64,000 bases of DNA from assembly GCA_016714815.1 (NCBI GenBank), contig JADKBZ010000017.1, positions 35,898 through 99,897 of the forward strand. Reading direction: 5' to 3'. The notes beneath the pieces were generated by a model. It was not told where the DNA came from. It did not search any database and worked only from the letters and a program-made list of their open reading frames with translations. Numbering within the stretch: position 1 is the stretch's first letter; each line of letters starts with the position of its first letter. Below are positions 60,454-64,000 of the stretch, one piece after another. The position numbers were made by a program, and so were the translations under genes. The DNA comes from Holophagales bacterium. Lineage in GTDB: Bacteria; Acidobacteriota; Thermoanaerobaculia; UBA5066.

Positions 60454-62220
60454 ATGCCGACCACCCCTTCCCGCCCGTTCCCCCGCCGCCGCCGGATCGC
60501 GCTGCCGGTCTGCTGCGCCCTGGCGACCCTCGCGGCCCCGCGACCGGCCGGGGCGTGCACGAACTTCCTGGTGACGCGCGGCGCCTCGGTGGACGGTTCC
60601 ACGATGGTGACCTACTCCGCCGACTCGCACGTGCGCTACGGCGAGCTGTACCTGCGCCGGGGCGGCACCTGGCCGGCGGGAGCCACCGTCAAGCTGTTCG
60701 ACAGGGGGGACGCCCGGCCGCTCGGGGAGATCCCCCAGGCGGCGAAGACCTACAACGTGATCGGGTTCATGAACGAGAACCAGGTGGCGATCGGCGAGAG
60801 CACCTTCGGCGGCCGCAAGGAGCTCGAGGACAAGACCGGGATCGTGGACTACGGCAGCCTCATGTTCCTCGCCATGGACCGTTCCCGCACGGCCCGGGAG
60901 GCCATCCGGACCATCGCGGAGCTCGTGGCCGAGCACGGCTACGCGAGCACGGGCGAGTCGTTCTCGATCGGAGATCCCGACGAGGTCTGGATCATGGAGA
61001 TCATCGGCAAGGGAACCGACCCCGTCCTCGACCAGAAGAGCAATAGACAGGTGAACCGCGACAAGGGCGCGGTCTGGGTGGCGATCCGCATCCCCGACGG
61101 CCAGATCTCGGCCCACGCGAACCACGCGCGGATCACGACCTTTCCTCTCGAGAACGGGACGACGTCGATCAGCTCCCGCCACCTCGGGAAACTTTCCGAC
61201 CCGCGGGTGGAGGTCGTCTACTCCCACGACGTCGTCGACTTCGCCCGCCGCAAGGGGTACTTCTCCGGCCGGGACGAGGAGTTCCGCTTCGCCGACGCCT
61301 ACGCCCCGATGGACTTCGGCGCCGCCCGCTTCTGCGAGGTGAGAGTCTGGAGCTTCTTCAAGGGCCTCTGCACCGGAATGGACTCCTACCTCGACCACGT
61401 GAAAGGGAAGGACCTCGCCAACAGGCTTCCGCTCTCCGTGAAACCCGACCGGAAAGTGTCGGTGTCCGACCTGATGGCCGCCAAGCGCGATCACCTCGAG
61501 GGGACTGAGCTCGACATGCGCCTCGACACCGGCGCCGGCCCGTTCGGCCTCCCTTACCGCTGGCGGCCGCTGACCTGGGAGCTCGAGGGGAAGACGTACG
61601 TCAACGAGCGCGCCACCGCCACCCAGCAGACCGGCTTCTCGTACGTCGCCCAGATGCGCAAGTGGCTTCCCGCCCCCATCGGCGGCATCCTCTGGTTCGG
61701 CGTCGACGACGCGTCGAGCACCGTCTACATGCCGATGTACTGCGGGATCACGCGCGTCCCCGAAAGCCTCGCCGAGGGAAACGGAGACCTCCTCGCGTAC
61801 TCCGACACCGCGGCCTTCTGGACGTTCAGCAAGGTCGCAAACTTCTCTTACCTGCGGTACGACCTGATGAGCCAGGACGTGCGGCGCGTGCAGCAGGAGC
61901 TGGAGACGAAGTACCTCGCGCAGGTCCCGGCCATCGATGCGGCGGCCGGGTCGCTCCTCGAAAAGGAGCCCGTACGTGCCCGGGAGCTGCTCACCGACTA
62001 CTCGGGTTCCGTCGCCGCCAGTACGGTCCGCCGCTGGGAGGAGCTGTTCCGCCATCTCCTCGTCAAGTACATCGACGGCAACGTCAAGAAGGAGCGCGAC
62101 GGACGCTTCGAGCGCAACGAGTGGGGGTTCCCGAAGCCGCCCGCCCATCCCGGCTACCCGGAGGCCTGGAAGCGACGGGTCGTCGAGGAGGCAGGCGAGA
62201 AGCTGCTCCAGCCGAAGTAG
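60454..62220 (+). CDS. Secreted C69 dipeptidase (PepD-like Ntn hydrolase)
   Basis: The signal peptide (RRRRIALPVCCALATLAAPRPAGA) is followed at once by CTNFLVTRGASVDGST; cleavage at AGA-C would expose C35 as the N-terminal nucleophile of the C69 family. Further family marks are GFMNENQVAIGESTFGGR, YGSLMFLAMDRSRTAREAI, GESFSIGDPDEVWIMEIIG, and ISAHANHARI. These enzymes split dipeptides with broad specificity. The length of 588 is typical of secreted members. The double cysteine in VCCAL is within the hydrophobic core of the signal and not a lipobox. The gene stands alone on the plus strand, with a small membrane protein gene 75 bp after it. Confidence 0.92.
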   Translation: MPTTPSRPFPRRRRIALPVCCALATLAAPRPAGACTNFLVTRGASVDGSTMVTYSADSHVRYGELYLRRGGTWPAGATVKLFDRGDARPLGEIPQAAKTYNVIGFMNENQVAIGESTFGGRKELEDKTGIVDYGSLMFLAMDRSRTAREAIRTIAELVAEHGYASTGESFSIGDPDEVWIMEIIGKGTDPVLDQKSNRQVNRDKGAVWVAIRIPDGQISAHANHARITTFPLENGTTSISSRHLGKLSDPRVEVVYSHDVVDFARRKGYFSGRDEEFRFADAYAPMDFGAARFCEVRVWSFFKGLCTGMDSYLDHVKGKDLANRLPLSVKPDRKVSVSDLMAAKRDHLEGTELDMRLDTGAGPFGLPYRWRPLTWELEGKTYVNERATATQQTGFSYVAQMRKWLPAPIGGILWFGVDDASSTVYMPMYCGITRVPESLAEGNGDLLAYSDTAAFWTFSKVANFSYLRYDLMSQDVRRVQQELETKYLAQVPAIDAAAGSLLEKEPVRARELLTDYSGSVAASTVRRWEELFRHLLVKYIDGNVKKERDGRFERNEWGFPKPPAHPGYPEAWKRRVVEEAGEKLLQPK

Positions 62221-62295
62221 GGCAGGGCCAGCGAGGCGTAATGAAAGGATTCGATCTCGCCGCTCCGGGCTGTCTCGGCTAGGATCACCCGAACC

Positions 62296-63309
62296 ATGTC
62301 CACGAACGCGTCCTCGCCGGCGGCGCTGCCGGGCACGACTCTCCGGCCGAAGCACGGCGGGCGTTCGGCGCTTCATCTCGACGCGGCTCCGGTCCGCGTC
62401 GGCGACTGGCTCTCGGGCGTCGTGGAGATCCCGGAGCGGTTCCGCGGTGCCGACCTCCGCCTCTACGTCGAGTGCGTCCACAGGTTCGAGTTCAACGACC
62501 TCCGGTCCTTCCGGTGGTACGGAATCGAGCTCCTCGACGGCGCGCGGCTCGAGCATCAGGCCGGCAAGCTCTTCATCCCGATAGCCGTTCAGTTGCCCGC
62601 CGACGCTCCGCCCACGTCCCACGACATCCTGAACAAGCAGCGCGTCGACTGGGTTCTCCGCGTGCAGGCGATTCGCCCGGGCGCGAGCTACAGGCTGCTT
62701 TTCGAGAGCGAGTTCGAGGTCGCCGTCGAGCCTTCCCACGAGGCCGCTCCGCCGGCGCCCGCGACGACGCCGCGCTCGATGCCGCTGCTGACGCCGGAGG
62801 AGGTGGCGACGCGCCTCGACGCCAGGGCCTCGACCGTCGGCGACACCCTCCTGATCCGTTTCCCGTTTCCCGCCGGGGCGGCGACGACGACCTTCGTCGC
62901 CGCGTCCGTCTTCGCTCTGAACGGACTCGCCTACGTCGTGCCGGGCCTGCCGTGGGGCCTCCCGCTCGACCCGGATGTCCATCTCGCGATCGGCGTCGTG
63001 AGCGGGGGCGTCGCGGCCGTCTTTCTCTTCATCCTCCTCTCGACGGCCCGCGCCGTCGAGGTCCGGCCCGAGAGCGTGCGCATCCCGAGGGGGATCCTCG
63101 GGCTCGGCTTCCACACGAGCGCGGACACGCGCGACGTGGAGGAGGTCCTGGAGAACCCGTTCCACACTCCCGAGGCGAACCCGACGTACTTCGGCGTCGC
63201 GCTGCGCCTGAAGAACGGCGCCCCGTACAACACGGCCACCCGCATGCGTGACCCTGCCAGCGCCCGGGCGCTCGCGAACCTGCTCTCGTCCGTCCTCCCG
63301 CGGAGATGA
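62296..63309 (+). CDS. Membrane protein of unknown function
   Basis: I do not recognise the family. Residues 1-150 form a beta-rich domain with arrestin-like features (ALHLDAAPVRVGDWLSGVVE; YVECVHRFEFNDLRS; LPADAPPTSHDILNKQRVDW; PGASYRLLFESEFEV), reminiscent of DUF3592-type or other bacterial arrestin-like folds. Two membrane helices lie near residues 200-220 (FVAASVFALNGLAYVVPGL) and 233-252 (AIGVVSGGVAAVFLFILL). The tail (about 255-337) is soluble and ends VLPRR. It follows the dipeptidase by 75 bp and has a strong hairpin over its stop codon. Confidence 0.75.
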   Translation: MSTNASSPAALPGTTLRPKHGGRSALHLDAAPVRVGDWLSGVVEIPERFRGADLRLYVECVHRFEFNDLRSFRWYGIELLDGARLEHQAGKLFIPIAVQLPADAPPTSHDILNKQRVDWVLRVQAIRPGASYRLLFESEFEVAVEPSHEAAPPAPATTPRSMPLLTPEEVATRLDARASTVGDTLLIRFPFPAGAATTTFVAASVFALNGLAYVVPGLPWGLPLDPDVHLAIGVVSGGVAAVFLFILLSTARAVEVRPESVRIPRGILGLGFHTSADTRDVEEVLENPFHTPEANPTYFGVALRLKNGAPYNTATRMRDPASARALANLLSSVLPRR

Positions 63310-63330
63310 GGGCGGGAGATACCCCGCCCT
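63309..63330. terminator. Hairpin at the stop codon of the membrane protein gene
   Basis: AGGGCGGG (63309-63316) and CCCGCCCT (63323-63330) pair over 8 bp with a 6-nt loop, beginning on the last base of the TGA. It lies between convergent genes and may serve both. Confidence 0.5.
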
Positions 63331-63391
63331 GCGCCGAACCGCCCGGGAAGCGCCTCCCCACGCCGAGAGGAGGCCTCCCCCTTTCGAGAAG

Positions 63392-64000
63392 CTACGGCTT
63401 CGTGCGCCCGCGTGAGAACGTCCACTCGACCTGCTGGACTCCACCTTGAACGGCGATCTCACGCTTGCCGTCGCCAATGGGTCCCTCGAGAGTGAAATCC
63501 ATCGTGGCCATGGGCGCGGCAGAAGCCTTGACGAGCTTCGCTTCGTAGCCTGGTGCGGCTTCCTGCTGGAAGCCGTCGGTGCTGGGTGAGATGAACATGT
63601 AGCGGGTGCGTGCCCGGTTCAGGTCCGTCTCGACCGTGAGGGGCGTGTCGCCTGTCCTCAGCGGTCGGGTCCCGGTCGTCCGCACGACCGGTTCCGGGCC
63701 GGCGATCGTCGGATCGTTGAAATGGTAGGTGTCGTCGATCGTCAGGCTCCCGGTGCAGTCTTCGTTCCACCAGGGCTGGTACGAGCCCGTCGCCGCCATC
63801 GGATCGCCGTTTGGATTGTCGAAGGCCGCGAAGTAGGACGCCGCGGCCTCCGCGCTCGACGTTACCGGGCACACGAGCTGCGCCGTCCGCTTGTAGACCG
63901 TCGTGGTCAGGCCCTCGGCGGGCACGCCCGTGACGATCTTCGCCGACCACCGGATCGAGATCGCGAGGACCCCCTCGATACCGGAGGGCTCCGCAAGAAG
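63392..64000 (-). CDS. Unknown protein, C-terminal part (runs off window)
   Basis: The minus strand is open from the right edge to the stop at 63392 (202 codons plus stop). Third positions are mostly G or C and the product looks real (AASYFAAFDNPNGDPMA, DDTYHFNDPTIAG, RARTRYMFISPSTDGF, MDFTLEGPIGDG), with acidic and aromatic residues of a beta-rich domain. No start codon can be fixed, since the frame continues past position 64000; an internal GTG at 63925 is unlikely to be the start. I do not recognise the family, and no signal or membrane segment is visible in this part. Confidence 0.65.
   Translation of the reverse strand, partial: LLAEPSGIEGVLAISIRWSAKIVTGVPAEGLTTTVYKRTAQLVCPVTSSAEAAASYFAAFDNPNGDPMAATGSYQPWWNEDCTGSLTIDDTYHFNDPTIAGPEPVVRTTGTRPLRTGDTPLTVETDLNRARTRYMFISPSTDGFQQEAAPGYEAKLVKASAAPMATMDFTLEGPIGDGKREIAVQGGVQQVEWTFSRGRTKP

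Overview
The window is 64 kb of high-G+C bacterial DNA with almost no A+T-rich sequence outside short intergenic spots. Several traits together suggest an Acidobacteriota-type organism (Thermoanaerobaculia/Vicinamibacteria-like), probably a metagenome or isolate contig: many PknB-type Ser/Thr kinases fused to TolB/PD40-like propellers, TPRs or enzyme domains; an ECF sigma factor coupled to a kinase-TPR gene; long secreted Asp-box and Ig-like proteins; iorAB oxidoreductase genes; and Tat signals. This placement is inference from gene content. I saw no rRNA, tRNA or CRISPR array.

Layout. 1-8.3 kb: an AsmA-like fragment, a tiny membrane protein, an ECF sigma/kinase operon, then a minus-strand run with a membrane-anchored unknown, a secreted 2H phosphoesterase, an M29-like aminopeptidase and a secreted glycosidase-like protein. 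8.4-16.9 kb: a kinase-propeller protein, a large secreted Asp-box protein, a renalase-like flavoprotein and an SDR. 17.0-19.4 kb: a small coding remnant, a perfect palindrome, and three head-to-tail copies of a group II intron that has lost nearly all of its reverse transcriptase. 19.4-25.5 kb: DUF485/actP acetate symporter genes and a very large PHP-Cache-PAS-CBS-DUF294 signalling protein, frameshifted as read. 25.8-35.8 kb: the most notable locus, a four-gene peptide-modification operon flanked by two secreted Ig-like proteins. 35.9-44.3 kb: a deleted kinase, lactate dehydrogenase, an AI-2E-type permease, DUF1003, iorAB, a stand-alone radical SAM protein and the lipocalin Blc. 44.6-48.8 kb: an ankyrin protein, a Blc remnant and two NAD(P)-binding proteins. 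48.7-57.2 kb: a kinase block (a broken kinase-TPR gene, a kinase-propeller, and a kinase-SUMF1-hydrolase fusion). 57.3-64 kb: an Nramp-like transporter, a secreted amidohydrolase, a C69 dipeptidase and two unknowns.

The strongest candidate for an undescribed system is 26903-33833. A 150-residue protein with a canonical Tat motif and a terminal GTNCCCVRG tail is followed, with gaps of +1, -4 and +4 nt, by (i) one 1118-residue polypeptide carrying two complete radical SAM domains with a gluzincin-type (HEVSH) peptidase between them, (ii) a YcaO protein with an N-terminal double-CxxC segment, and (iii) a B12-binding-type radical SAM protein. The layout suggests a ribosomal peptide or small protein that is modified in the cytoplasm, possibly cleaved by the built-in peptidase, and exported by Tat; no dedicated transporter is present. 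Product and chemistry are unknown.

A second theme is kinase family expansion and decay. Four kinase genes share a start-proximal promoter (TTGTGA, 19-bp spacer, TAGAAT, 12 nt to the ATG) with no Shine-Dalgarno, suggesting leaderless and perhaps co-regulated expression. Two further kinase loci are damaged. Several single-base frameshifts, and indels between the intron copies, fall mostly in short homopolymers, so residual sequencing error must be excluded before calling these pseudogenes.
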